From a virus, in the IMG/VR virus record IMGVR_UViG_3300008954_000003, positions 95,630 to 159,629 of that record: a DNA stretch of 64,000 bases, one strand, 5' to 3'. Of the stretch, positions 57,047-63,973 are shown piece by piece. The translations under genes and the position numbers were made by a program. The notes under the pieces are model-generated. The model was given only the letters and a program-made list of their open reading frames with translations, was not told where the DNA came from and did no database searches. Within the stretch, counting starts at the first letter, position 1. Each line of letters starts with the position of its first letter.

Positions 57047-57060
57047 TGATAGGAAAGAAA

Positions 57061-57306
57061 ATGAGTAGGTCATATAGAAGAACACCAATATTCGGAATTG
57101 CCTCTGCACCTTCGGAGAAAGCCGACAAACAGCGGGCAAACAGGACTCTTCGCAGAAAGAATCGTCAAATCATGCACCTAGCACCTCTTGACAAGGACGG
57201 TGGACCTGTGCCATACTTGCTCTTAGAAGTGTCGGATCCGTGGCTGATGGCCAAAGACGGCAGAAGGTTTTGGATCGATGCGGAAGAAGAAGATATGAGA
57301 AAATAA
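57061..57306 (+). CDS. Small basic protein (SYRRTPIFG family)
   Basis: An 81-aa protein, ATG 57061. MSRSYRRTPIFGIASAPSEK, then ADKQRANRTLRRKNRQ is a pattern found in small proteins of phages and bacteria. The basic N-terminal half could bind nucleic acid. Function unknown. Confidence 0.65.
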   Translation: MSRSYRRTPIFGIASAPSEKADKQRANRTLRRKNRQIMHLAPLDKDGGPVPYLLLEVSDPWLMAKDGRRFWIDAEEEDMRK

Positions 57307-57358
57307 TTTTGATATATTTATATATGGGTTAATATTTAACTCATAATTTTACGAGACT

Positions 57359-57391
57359 TGAGCCCTTCTCAGCGGATAGGGCTCACTTTTT
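57359..57391 (+). terminator. Intrinsic terminator upstream of tRNA-Ser
   Basis: TGAGCCCT / AGGGCTCA, an 8-bp perfect stem with an 11-base loop, followed by CTTTTT. Confidence 0.75.
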
Positions 57392-57393
57392 AT

Positions 57394-57478
57394 GGAAGTA
57401 GTCCGGTTGGTCGAGGGCGCAGTCTTGAAAACTGTTGGTGGTGAAAGTCACTCAGGGGTTCGATTCCCTTTGCTTCCG
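57394..57478 (+). tRNA. tRNA-Ser (anticodon UGA)
   Basis: An 85-base class II tRNA: acceptor GGAAGTA / TGCTTCC, anticodon stem GCAGT/ACTGT with loop CTTGAAA (anticodon TGA), a long variable arm (GGTGGTGAAAGTCACTC), T-arm GGGGTTCGATTCCC region, discriminator G. CCA is not encoded. Reads UCA. Confidence 0.9.
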
Positions 57479-57494
57479 CTGATAAGGAGCAACA

Positions 57495-57695
57495 GTGAAA
57501 CTTGTTGGAACAAGAAAGTTGCACAGAGGTAAGACCTATATCCTTCAGCACGAAGGCAAGACTTATGAAGCTGATGTGCATGAAGGCGATGAACACCCCG
57601 CGTTTTACTTCTACCGCATTGATGGTGACGACGAACACTTTGACGACGAACCAATTAACCATGAAACACTTTTGAGGAAACATGAAGCTGATTAA
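57495..57695 (+). CDS. Small KTYEAD protein (family 2, copy 1)
   Basis: A 66-aa protein with GTG start 57495 after AAGGAGC. It has MKLVGTRKL, ILQHEGKTYEADVHEG, FYFYRIDGD and NHETLLRK. It is the first of four tandem relatives (57495, 57682, 57884, 58325). Function unknown. Confidence 0.6.
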   Translation: MKLVGTRKLHRGKTYILQHEGKTYEADVHEGDEHPAFYFYRIDGDDEHFDDEPINHETLLRKHEAD

Positions 57696-57882
57696 ATCAA
57701 AAGAGCCGCCCGATTCGGCCTTTGGCGCTTTGAAAACCTATGTTTTTGAGCACGAAAGCAAGACCTATGAAGCCGACTTGTCCGATGGGGAGTGTCCCTA
57801 TTTTTACCGCATTGTCGGCGACACCAACAACCCTGATCATGATAATATTCTTATTTGTTGGAAGACATTGGAAGAGCTTTGA
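57682..57882 (+). CDS. Small KTYEAD protein (family 2, copy 2)
   Basis: A 66-aa protein starting inside the end of copy 1. It has MKLIKSKE, VFEHESKTYEADLSDG, FYRIVGD and CWKTLEEL, clearly paralogous to copy 1. Confidence 0.6.
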   Translation: MKLIKSKEPPDSAFGALKTYVFEHESKTYEADLSDGECPYFYRIVGDTNNPDHDNILICWKTLEEL

Positions 57883-57883
57883 A

Positions 57884-58108
57884 ATGAAACTTATTGAAGC
57901 AAGAAAGTTTGCCAAAAATATTGAAACAGTCGGCAAGGTTTACAAGTTTGAGCATGAAGGACGGATTTACGAGGCTGATATCCTTGCCAATTGCACACAC
58001 CACTTTTATCTTGTGAAAGAGGAAAATGGATTACAAAGAAGTATTTTGGTTGATCCCGACACATTACAAGAAATTGGCTACAACGCAACGATCTTAAAAG
58101 ATCACTAA
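57884..58108 (+). CDS. Small KTYEAD protein (family 2, copy 3)
   Basis: A 74-aa protein, ATG 57884 directly after copy 2. It has MKLIEARKF, KFEHEGRIYEADILAN, FYLVKEENG and DPDTLQEI. It ends 2 bp before tRNA-Lys. Confidence 0.6.
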   Translation: MKLIEARKFAKNIETVGKVYKFEHEGRIYEADILANCTHHFYLVKEENGLQRSILVDPDTLQEIGYNATILKDH

Positions 58109-58110
58109 AA

Positions 58111-58183
58111 ACCTCCATAGCTCAATTGGTAGAGTAGCGGACTCTTAATCCGTTTGTTGCAGGTTCAAGTCCTGCTGGGGGTA
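58111..58183 (+). tRNA. tRNA-Lys (anticodon CUU)
   Basis: A 73-base cloverleaf: acceptor ACCTCCA / TGGGGGT (one T-G pair), D-arm GCTC/GAGT, anticodon stem GCGGA/TCCGT with loop CTCTTAA (anticodon CTT), T-arm GCAGG-TTCAAGT-CCTGC, discriminator A. CCA is not encoded. Reads AAG. Confidence 0.9.
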
Positions 58184-58193
58184 CTTAAAAGAT

Positions 58194-58328
58194 ATGAAAA
58201 CGTATCGCATCAAAACAAAACAACATGGTAATATATTGTTTCTTGTGGAGAGCAGTGGGTTTCACAAAATTAATATGATGGACAAATGGTGGGAATGGCA
58301 ATTTGTAAGGCACTTTTTCAAAGAATGA
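58194..58328 (+). CDS. 44-aa unknown protein
   Basis: ATG 58194 just after tRNA-Lys. Basic and aromatic (MKTYRIKTKQHGNILFLVES, WWEWQFVRHFFKE). The VES-centred start resembles a truncated family 2 member. Overlaps the next gene at ATGA. Confidence 0.45.
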   Translation: MKTYRIKTKQHGNILFLVESSGFHKINMMDKWWEWQFVRHFFKE

Positions 58329-58537
58329 CGAATGAAATTGATTGGAAGAAAAAAAGTATTCACATTGACGATGCAATAACCTATATTTTTGTGTCTGACG
58401 ACGACGAGATATACGAAGTGGATGCTTACAAATTAGGCGGTTGGACTTTTTGGAAAATGATAGAGCCTGACCCCTCTAGGGGGACAGAAATTGAGATTTC
58501 CATGGAAACGTTTTTGAGTGAAAATGAAATTGATTAG
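58325..58537 (+). CDS. Small KTYEAD-related protein (family 2, copy 4)
   Basis: A 70-aa protein, ATG 58325. It has ITYIFVSDDDEIYEVDAYKL, FWKMIEPD and ISMETFLSE, which follow the family 2 order (TY-x-F, IYE-x-D, Y/F-x-K/R-I, ETL). More diverged than copies 1-3. Confidence 0.5.
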   Translation: MTNEIDWKKKSIHIDDAITYIFVSDDDEIYEVDAYKLGGWTFWKMIEPDPSRGTEIEISMETFLSENEID

Positions 58538-58725
58538 CAAAAAAGTATCACAGAGGAACTCTGTATTCTTTTAGCAACAATATGACTTGTGCTGTTTGGA
58601 AAGTTGGCTATATAGTGTGGGAAATGCACGATGGACCTCATTGTGATTTTGGGCCGGCAAAGATATGGCCAAATGGTTACAGAGAATGGTGGATTCACGG
58701 GAAATTCCAAAGGATGGAAAAATAA
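58524..58725 (+). pseudogene. GPA-motif gene (family 1) interrupted by a +1 shift
   Basis: Frame one (ATG 58524) gives MKLISKKVSQRNSVFF then a stop at 58572-58574. The next frame continues SNN, then MTCAVWKVGYIVWEMHDG and CDFGPAKIWPNGYREWWIHG to 58725. Joined at the TTCTTTT run (58566-58572), the product aligns with the intact 55683 protein from end to end. One extra T explains the break. It may be a real pseudogene, a programmed shift or a sequencing error. The ORF at ATG 58582 alone (47 aa) may still be made. Confidence 0.6.
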
Positions 58726-59237
58726 TGATATATTACACCTCAGACAACCACTTTAACCACCACAACATCATTGGCTATTGTTTTAGGCCGTTTGATAATG
58801 TGCGACACATGAACGAAGCAATGATTCGCAATTGGAACAAGATCGTCAAAGATGATGATATTGTTTATCATCTTGGTGACTTTGCCATGGGCAACCCGGC
58901 AAGTATTCCCTTTATTCTTCAGGAACTTAAGGGGAACATTGTTCTTATCGCCGGAAACCATGATCGCAAACGAAACGATAAGTATTTTCCAGAGGTTATC
59001 AGGCGACCATTTGTTATTGAAGATGAAGGTCGGCGAATTGAACTTGTTCACAACCCAAAGGATTCCCGCGAAATCAAAGGGGATGTTTTTTGTGGGCACG
59101 TTCATGAAAGATGGCGAACAAAAGAAACAACCAAGCGGGTCTTTTATAACGTCGGTGTTGATGTTAGATTTTTTAAGCCCGTGACTGCAAAACAGATATT
59201 TGAGGCATATAATGGAAACAACATTTTGGATTCCTAA
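58725..59237 (+). CDS. Metallophosphoesterase
   Basis: A 170-aa protein. ATG 58725 (TAATG overlap) is chosen because the family N-terminus IYYTSDNHFNHHNIIGYC begins right there. Metal-site motifs are D-x-H (SDNHF), YHLGDFAMG (GDF), LIAGNHDRK (GNHD) and CGHVHERW (GHVH). It hydrolyses phosphoesters, possibly nucleotides, RNA ends or cyclic signals. Similar small enzymes occur in many phages. Confidence 0.85.
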   Translation: MIYYTSDNHFNHHNIIGYCFRPFDNVRHMNEAMIRNWNKIVKDDDIVYHLGDFAMGNPASIPFILQELKGNIVLIAGNHDRKRNDKYFPEVIRRPFVIEDEGRRIELVHNPKDSREIKGDVFCGHVHERWRTKETTKRVFYNVGVDVRFFKPVTAKQIFEAYNGNNILDS

Positions 59238-59457
59238 AGAGGAACTTCAAGGTCTTTTGAATGCAAAGGTCACTGTGGTTGAGAAAAGACTTGCTGCGAT
59301 GAACAAGAGAACTCTTCATGAGCATGAGCGCGATGTAAACAGAACTCTTTATAAATGGCTTGAGTGGGCAGATGCATTCAAGGTGGCGCTTGAATATAAC
59401 GCAACAAAAACGATTCCCATCACTTTCAGCGATTTTAATAAAATAATAAGTGCGTGA
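59212..59457 (+). CDS. Small helical protein
   Basis: An 81-aa protein, ATG 59212 with GAGG 6 bp before, overlapping the phosphoesterase end. Helical throughout (KVTVVEKRLAAMNKRTLHEH, LYKWLEWADAFKVALEYNA). Not recognised. Confidence 0.5.
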   Translation: METTFWIPKEELQGLLNAKVTVVEKRLAAMNKRTLHEHERDVNRTLYKWLEWADAFKVALEYNATKTIPITFSDFNKIISA

Positions 59458-59761
59458 GGCACAAGGGCAGCAGGGTGGGAGGACCCCAATTCCAAACGGG
59501 TTGTTTTGCCGGGGTATGCTTAAAATAAAAAACCAACCACAAACCTGATCAGTCTGTGGTTATCTGGAGTTATATTGAGAAGTGAGGCGATGAAAGATAT
59601 GCAGGCCAGTCTTCAAGCTGCCCGATCTGCAATATACGAGGCTTGACCCTAACTTGGAGTAGGGTGTCAATCCCGTCGGATTCTCAAGCGTAATCGTCTT
59701 TGGGTGTTAAAATCTGAGACAACGAATCAGCCCCTTCATTTCGATATGTAGCAGAAAGAAG

Positions 59762-59790
59762 TTGACCTTTGGGGTTATACAACATAAAAT
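59762..59790 (+). promoter_or_regulatory. Sigma70-like promoter for gene 59828
   Basis: TTGACC (59762-59767), 17 bp, TAAAAT (59785-59790). The spacer and -10 lie in the left arm and loop of the terminator-like hairpin at 59767-59815. Confidence 0.55.
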
Positions 59791-59815
59791 CAGGTCAAAC
59801 CCCCAAGACTTTTTT
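59767..59815 (+). terminator. Terminator-like hairpin interlaced with the 59828 promoter
   Basis: CTTTGGGGTT / AACCCCCAAG (one mismatch) with a 21-base loop is followed by ACTTTTTT. Local transcripts start at about 59797 and contain only the right arm. Confidence 0.6.
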
Positions 59816-59827
59816 GAGGATAAAACG

Positions 59828-60001
59828 ATGAAAACTTTTGATATTGTAATAGAAAATACAAAGATTGAGTTTTATATTTCGAGAGTGGCCAACGAGTGGT
59901 GTTTTTTGCTTCCTAAAGATGAAGTTGGTTATGTGTATCAAAAGAACAGCTTTATGAATATATTGCAGAGGTACATAAGAGATCATGGGAAAGAAGTATA
60001 A
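59828..60001 (+). CDS. Small unknown protein
   Basis: A 57-aa protein, ATG 59828 with GAGGA upstream. Strand-rich (KTFDIVIENTKIEFYIS), then aromatic and helical (FMNILQRYIRDHG). Not recognised. Confidence 0.55.
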   Translation: MKTFDIVIENTKIEFYISRVANEWCFLLPKDEVGYVYQKNSFMNILQRYIRDHGKEV

Positions 60002-60263
60002 AGTTTCAAAGTACACTGTTCATATCAGCGAAGCACTCTCTTGTCTTTGGCTTAACGAAGACAATCAAAACCATCGAGAATGCGGCCCATCAGTTATATG
60101 GTCCGATGGTGGAAAAGAATGGTGGCTAAAGGGCGAACTCATCATGTATAAGCTGCCAGACGGCAAAATGTATTTGTCGATGGAAAACTTTTTCGGATAC
60201 AAACGCTGTCATAATGAAAGAGTGTTTTATGAAGAATTTGAAAGGAGATTGAAAAATGTTTGA
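59985..60263 (+). CDS. Small GPA-motif protein (family 1)
   Basis: A 92-aa protein overlapping the previous gene by 17 bp. HRECGPSVIWSDGGKEWWLK, then GEL, is the family core (CGPS in place of GPA). Longer C-terminus than its relatives. Function unknown. Confidence 0.55.
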   Translation: MGKKYKVSKYTVHISEALSCLWLNEDNQNHRECGPSVIWSDGGKEWWLKGELIMYKLPDGKMYLSMENFFGYKRCHNERVFYEEFERRLKNV

Positions 60264-60615
60264 AAACACAACTTTCCCGATGGTGCCACATACCATTGAA
60301 AAGCTTTGTGATAAGACCATTGAGGTTTTACAAAGAAAAATTCGTGATCGTGTGGAACTAAGGGATAAACTTATAGAAAAAGAGGGATCAGATAACACAT
60401 TTGTGGTGGCAATTTTTAGAGATGAATGTCGCCATGATACAGCCAAAAACAGGTTTGATCTCCAAAGGGTCATGATCCTAAAAAAAGCTGCAATTTTGAG
60501 TGAGTGGAGAGAGCCTGTCAGGCTCGATTTTAGTACGGTTGAGCTTCTACTAACGCACCTGCAAGAAGCTGATCTGATTGACTGTTTCCCCGGAAAGCCA
60601 TCGGGCTTGACATGA
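60256..60615 (+). CDS. Unknown helical protein
   Basis: A 119-aa protein after AAGGAGA. Charged and helical (EKLCDKTIEVLQRKIRDRVE, TVELLLTHLQEADLIDC). Its stop overlaps the region of the next promoter (-35 at 60607). Confidence 0.55.
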   Translation: MFENTTFPMVPHTIEKLCDKTIEVLQRKIRDRVELRDKLIEKEGSDNTFVVAIFRDECRHDTAKNRFDLQRVMILKKAAILSEWREPVRLDFSTVELLLTHLQEADLIDCFPGKPSGLT

Positions 60616-60634
60616 GCCGGGGGATCTGTATAAT
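60607..60634 (+). promoter_or_regulatory. Sigma70-type promoter for gene 60682
   Basis: TTGACA (60607-60612), 16 bp, TATAAT (60629-60634). The -35 overlaps the last codons of the preceding gene. Confidence 0.85.
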
Positions 60635-60643
60635 GGGTGCATC

Positions 60644-60659
60644 GCTGGCGAGGGCCAGC
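60644..60659 (+). promoter_or_regulatory. 5'-UTR hairpin of gene 60682
   Basis: GCTGGC-GAGG-GCCAGC lies at the start of the transcript, a possible mRNA stabiliser like the ssb leader hairpin. Confidence 0.5.
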
Positions 60660-60681
60660 CAATTTAATGGAGGAAAATAGA

Positions 60682-60960
60682 ATGTCGGTTGAAAATCGTT
60701 TGAAGGATATTGTGGGTCGCCTTAGTGAAGCTTCCCAGGATTCGGTCAAGTTTGATCTTGGCAATGCATCGGCAGGAGTTCGCGTGCGAAAGGTGGCTTC
60801 TGAGGTTGCGAAAGAGTTGAAAGAGTTCCGCAAGGAAGTTCTTTCTCTTGCGAAGGAGCGCAAGGCTGATAAGGAAAAGCGTCTTAATGGCGGCACTTCC
60901 GATGAGCCGGAAGCTGTTTCAGCAACGGAACACTCCGAGCCTGATTTGCTTGAGGAGTAA
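60682..60960 (+). CDS. Histone H1-like small basic protein
   Basis: A 92-aa protein. ATG 60682 is 8 bp after GGAGG. The family core is FDLGNASAGVRVRKVASEVA, then KELKEFRKEVLSLAKERKA, similar to small phage and bacterial proteins annotated as histone H1-like (N-x-S/A-A-G-x-R-x-R-K). An acidic tail follows. It may bind DNA or RNA. Strong promoter and leader hairpin suggest high expression. Confidence 0.6.
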   Translation: MSVENRLKDIVGRLSEASQDSVKFDLGNASAGVRVRKVASEVAKELKEFRKEVLSLAKERKADKEKRLNGGTSDEPEAVSATEHSEPDLLEE

Positions 60961-60966
60961 TAACCA

Positions 60967-61374
60967 ATGGGCACAAGAGCCTTGATCCTCTTGAAAGAAG
61001 AAGAGGGTTCACCAGAAACTTGCGTCATATATAAACATTGGGACGGGTATATTGAGGGACTTGGTTACGGTTTAATCGAATACCTCAGTGAAATTAGAGT
61101 AGTAAACGGACTCTCAGCAACAAAAGAAACGGCAAAAGTAGCAAACGGCATGTCATGCCTATTCGCACAGTTAGTCGCACACATGAAAAAAGAACCTGGA
61201 GACGTTTACCTCTATGCACCCGAAACTCGTGATATTGGCGAGGAATTTGTTTATACAATTTTTGAGAAAGAAGACTCGATTTATTTAGCGTGTGAAGACG
61301 CCTTCTCTAACGAGTTGATCTTCATGGGTGAATGCAACGAGAGCCTTCTGGAGACTATCGCGGCTGACCGTTAG
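60967..61374 (+). CDS. Conserved phage hypothetical (HWDGY family)
   Basis: A 135-aa protein, GAGGAG upstream. MGTRALILLKEEEGSPE, VIYKHWDGYIEGLGYGLIEY and YTIFEKEDSIYL follow a family widespread in phages and bacteria whose hallmark is a HWDGY motif. Function unknown. Confidence 0.7.
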   Translation: MGTRALILLKEEEGSPETCVIYKHWDGYIEGLGYGLIEYLSEIRVVNGLSATKETAKVANGMSCLFAQLVAHMKKEPGDVYLYAPETRDIGEEFVYTIFEKEDSIYLACEDAFSNELIFMGECNESLLETIAADR

Positions 61375-61404
61375 AGCGATTTCTCCTATATCTCCGGTGT
61401 GTTG

Positions 61405-61433
61405 GGGCTGGGCTTGACAGGAGAGCCCAGCCC
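61405..61433 (+). promoter_or_regulatory. Inverted repeat framing the -35 of the MoxR-gene promoter
   Basis: GGGCTGGGC / GCCCAGCCC, a perfect 9-bp repeat with an 11-base loop holding the -35 TTGACA. It could terminate RNA from upstream (only a weak T-run follows) or act as an operator. Confidence 0.7.
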
Positions 61434-61442
61434 TGGCATACT
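61414..61442 (+). promoter_or_regulatory. Sigma70-type promoter for the MoxR-like gene
   Basis: TTGACA (61414-61419), 17 bp, CATACT (61437-61442). The leader runs about 58 bp to ATG 61507, with CCAGGAGA as RBS. Confidence 0.75.
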
Positions 61443-61506
61443 GTTTTAGTCGTCTGGGGGAACGTCCAGTCGAATTCGAGTTAACCTTTAAGCCAGGAGA
61501 TAATAA

Positions 61507-62622
61507 ATGGCTATTGACTTCAAGACGTTTACTGAAGATGTTCAGTATGTTATCGAAAACCGCTTTCCAATTTTGTTGAGAGGGCGACACGGTATTGGTA
61601 AGTCGCAGCTTGTTTATCAGCTTGCAGAAAGACTTGGGCTTCCTGTGGTTGAAAGACGCGCTTCGCAAATGACCGAGGGTGATCTTTTGGGGCTTCCCGA
61701 AAAGAGTGAAGGAAAAACGGTTTGGTTGGAACCGGATTGGTTGAAGTTCGCATGTGAAAATGCTTGCGTTCTTTTCCTTGACGAAGTTGACCGTGCAACC
61801 CTGGAAGTGAAACAGGGAATCTTTGAGTTGAATGACTCTCGTAAGATTAACGGCAATTACCTTCACAAAGACACAATCGTTTTTGCTGCTGTAAATGGTG
61901 GTGAACACGGTTCACAGTATCAGGTATCTGATATGGACCCTGCGGAGCAGGATCGTTACACTTGCTTCGACCTTGATCCCTCAGTTGAGGATTTCCTTGA
62001 TTGGGGTAAACTTCTGAATAAGAAGACAGGAGACGTAAACATTCACCCGATTGTTTGGGATTTCCTGAATCAGAACAGGCAGCACCTTGAACACAAAGAG
62101 GATTTTGAGCCTAATAGGATCTATCCTTCCCGTCGCTCATGGCACCGCTTCAGCGACACACTTGTTTCATCAGGCTTGCTTGATAAGGGTGCGTCACCAA
62201 CCATTTATCGTCTTGGAACCGCGTTTGTTGGACGTGAAGCGGGTGTTGCGTTCAACGATTTTGTTCTCAACTATGATCGACAGATTACCGTTGAGGATCT
62301 TGTTGAAGGCAAGGTGACAAAGAGCCTGATCAAGAAGATGGATATTAACTCCCACAACACTTTGATTGAGAAATTCGAGCATAGTGACTATGGGATGGGC
62401 GTTCCGCTCACAGTGCAACACGTTCAGAACATTTGCGAGTACTTCGTGAATATCCCTGGTGAGCCTGCGCGTAAACTGTGGGAAACCTTCTCTCGTAAGG
62501 ATGAGAATGGTAAGGCAAAGCACAAGTATCCATTGATGGCGCATACCACAAAAACCTCAAAGGGTTTGGCTGGTGAGTGGATCATCAAGATCACAAGTGG
62601 CGAAGATGTTAACTTGCTGTAA
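61507..62622 (+). CDS. MoxR-type AAA+ ATPase
   Basis: A 371-aa ATPase. Walker A is LRGRHGIGKSQLVYQLAERL (residues 24-43), then SQMTEGDLLGLPE, Walker B CVLFLDEVDRATLEVKQGIF, sensor 1 VFAAVNGGEHG and an arginine-finger-like DPAEQDRYTCFDLDPS. MoxR ATPases act with von Willebrand A (VWA) partners to remodel or insert metals into target proteins. The partner gene follows 16 bp downstream. In phages such pairs are recurrent but their target is unknown. Confidence 0.85.
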   Translation: MAIDFKTFTEDVQYVIENRFPILLRGRHGIGKSQLVYQLAERLGLPVVERRASQMTEGDLLGLPEKSEGKTVWLEPDWLKFACENACVLFLDEVDRATLEVKQGIFELNDSRKINGNYLHKDTIVFAAVNGGEHGSQYQVSDMDPAEQDRYTCFDLDPSVEDFLDWGKLLNKKTGDVNIHPIVWDFLNQNRQHLEHKEDFEPNRIYPSRRSWHRFSDTLVSSGLLDKGASPTIYRLGTAFVGREAGVAFNDFVLNYDRQITVEDLVEGKVTKSLIKKMDINSHNTLIEKFEHSDYGMGVPLTVQHVQNICEYFVNIPGEPARKLWETFSRKDENGKAKHKYPLMAHTTKTSKGLAGEWIIKITSGEDVNLL

Positions 62623-62638
62623 TTAAAAGGAGGATGGC

Positions 62639-63973
62639 ATGACTCTCAAAACAAAAAACATTGAAGAGATCATTGAAGACGTTAAGAAACAGATGGGAGA
62701 AGCCCTTGAAAAGGCAAAGTGCTTCGACCTGAATACACATATCAGTCGTCTGCTTTTTGACGAGCCGTTCTTCTCGGTATTGAGCAGGAGAATTACAAAG
62801 ATTCCAACCTTTGCAATTCCAACGGCGGGTGTGCGCGTGAACCCTGAATCATTTCAGTTTGAACTCGCGTACAACCCGTTGTTCCTTTCTCAACTCCCAG
62901 AAAAGCAAGTGTTGGGAATTCTAATTCATGAGTTTTACCATATTGTATTTGAGCACGTTACTTCACGTCGGAATACTGAGGTCGATCCCAAGATTTGGAA
63001 TGTTGCTATGGACCTCTCGATTAATTGCCTTATTAATCGAGACATGTTGCCGGATGGATTGTGTAATCCGGGTGAGGCACCTTTTGAAAAATACCCCGCA
63101 GGCTTGACTGCCGAAGCTTACTTGAAGCTTCTCCTTGACGATCCTGAGTTGTGTCAACAGCTTACAGGTGGCGGTGAAGGTGAAGGTGGAGAATGCGATG
63201 GCAATTGTCAAAGCGGTGAAGGTGGTGAAGGAGAAGGTGGCAAATGCACATGTGGTGCGGGGAAACCCAATGGCAAAAACGGGCAATTCGATTCCCACAA
63301 ATGGGATGATGCCGGTGAAGGTGCTGCTGATGCAGCGAAAGATCGGCTTAAAGATATGCTTGGCGAAGCCTCTGAAAAGTGTGATGCCAATTCATCCTGG
63401 GGTACGGTAAGTTCCCAAACGGCAGCGGATATTCGAAAGCGTTTGAGAGGAACAGTTGATTGGAAGAAAATCTTGCGGTTCTTCATTGGCCAGTCTCAGA
63501 GAGCCAACAAGAGTGGCACTGTAAGAAAGATCAACAAGCGTTTTCCGTATATTCACCCTGGCAGAAAGGTTAACCGTGTGGCAAACATCGCGGTCAGTGT
63601 CGATCAGTCAGGATCGGTTAACAATGAGATGCTTGCAAAGTTCTATGCGGAACTTGACAAGTTTTCCTCAATTGCCACGTTTACTGTGGTTCCCTTTGAT
63701 CACAGGGTCTTCGAAGAGAAGGTCTATGTCTGGAAGAAGGGACAGAAAAAGAATCCTATGCGGGTTCTTTGCGGAGGGACTTGCTTTGACGCTCCTACAC
63801 AATACGTCAATGAACGTCCCGTCTTCGATGGTCACATTGTTCTGACCGACATGTGTGCCCCGAAACCAAAACCTTCAAGATGTCAGCGAATGTGGATGAC
63901 AACTCGGTACTGCCGAGATAATTACGCATTCCAGACAAACGAGAGGATTGTGGTTGTCGAAGATCCACAGTAA
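62639..63973 (+). CDS. VWA-domain metallopeptidase-like partner of MoxR
   Basis: A 444-aa protein. The N-terminal domain has a zinc-type helix LIHEFYHIVFEHV (His97, Glu98, His101) followed by NVAMDLSINCLIN. A Gly/Glu/Cys-rich linker follows at about 178-215 (GGEGEGGECDGNCQ and repeats). The C-terminal VWA domain has the MIDAS motif VDQSGSV (Asp322) and HIVLTDM. This is the DUF2201-plus-VWA architecture found with MoxR genes. AGGAGG precedes the ATG. It is complete, ending 27 bp before the window end. Confidence 0.85.
   Translation: MTLKTKNIEEIIEDVKKQMGEALEKAKCFDLNTHISRLLFDEPFFSVLSRRITKIPTFAIPTAGVRVNPESFQFELAYNPLFLSQLPEKQVLGILIHEFYHIVFEHVTSRRNTEVDPKIWNVAMDLSINCLINRDMLPDGLCNPGEAPFEKYPAGLTAEAYLKLLLDDPELCQQLTGGGEGEGGECDGNCQSGEGGEGEGGKCTCGAGKPNGKNGQFDSHKWDDAGEGAADAAKDRLKDMLGEASEKCDANSSWGTVSSQTAADIRKRLRGTVDWKKILRFFIGQSQRANKSGTVRKINKRFPYIHPGRKVNRVANIAVSVDQSGSVNNEMLAKFYAELDKFSSIATFTVVPFDHRVFEEKVYVWKKGQKKNPMRVLCGGTCFDAPTQYVNERPVFDGHIVLTDMCAPKPKPSRCQRMWMTTRYCRDNYAFQTNERIVVVEDPQ

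Larger units (their letters stand above)
59458..59827 (+). ncRNA. Candidate structured non-coding RNA, 370-bp gene-free region
   Basis: No gene fits. At least five helices can be drawn: ACCCC/GGGGT (59483-59515), AACCACA/TGTGGTT (59535-59561), a closing helix TTGAGAA/TTCTCAA (59575-59581 / 59681-59687), and within it GCAG/CTGC (59601-59621) plus CCGAT/GTCGG (59622-59679), which encloses the hairpin TTGACCCTA/TAGGGTGTCAA (59643-59670). The last three form a neat three-way junction. It lies next to the tRNA cluster and upstream of a promoter. A frame of 18 codons (59590-59646) lies inside it. Confidence 0.5.

Noticed and set aside
58665-58724. N-terminal extension of the metallophosphoesterase
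   Set aside because: It overlaps the GPA-motif frame and lacks an RBS; family homology begins at ATG 58725.
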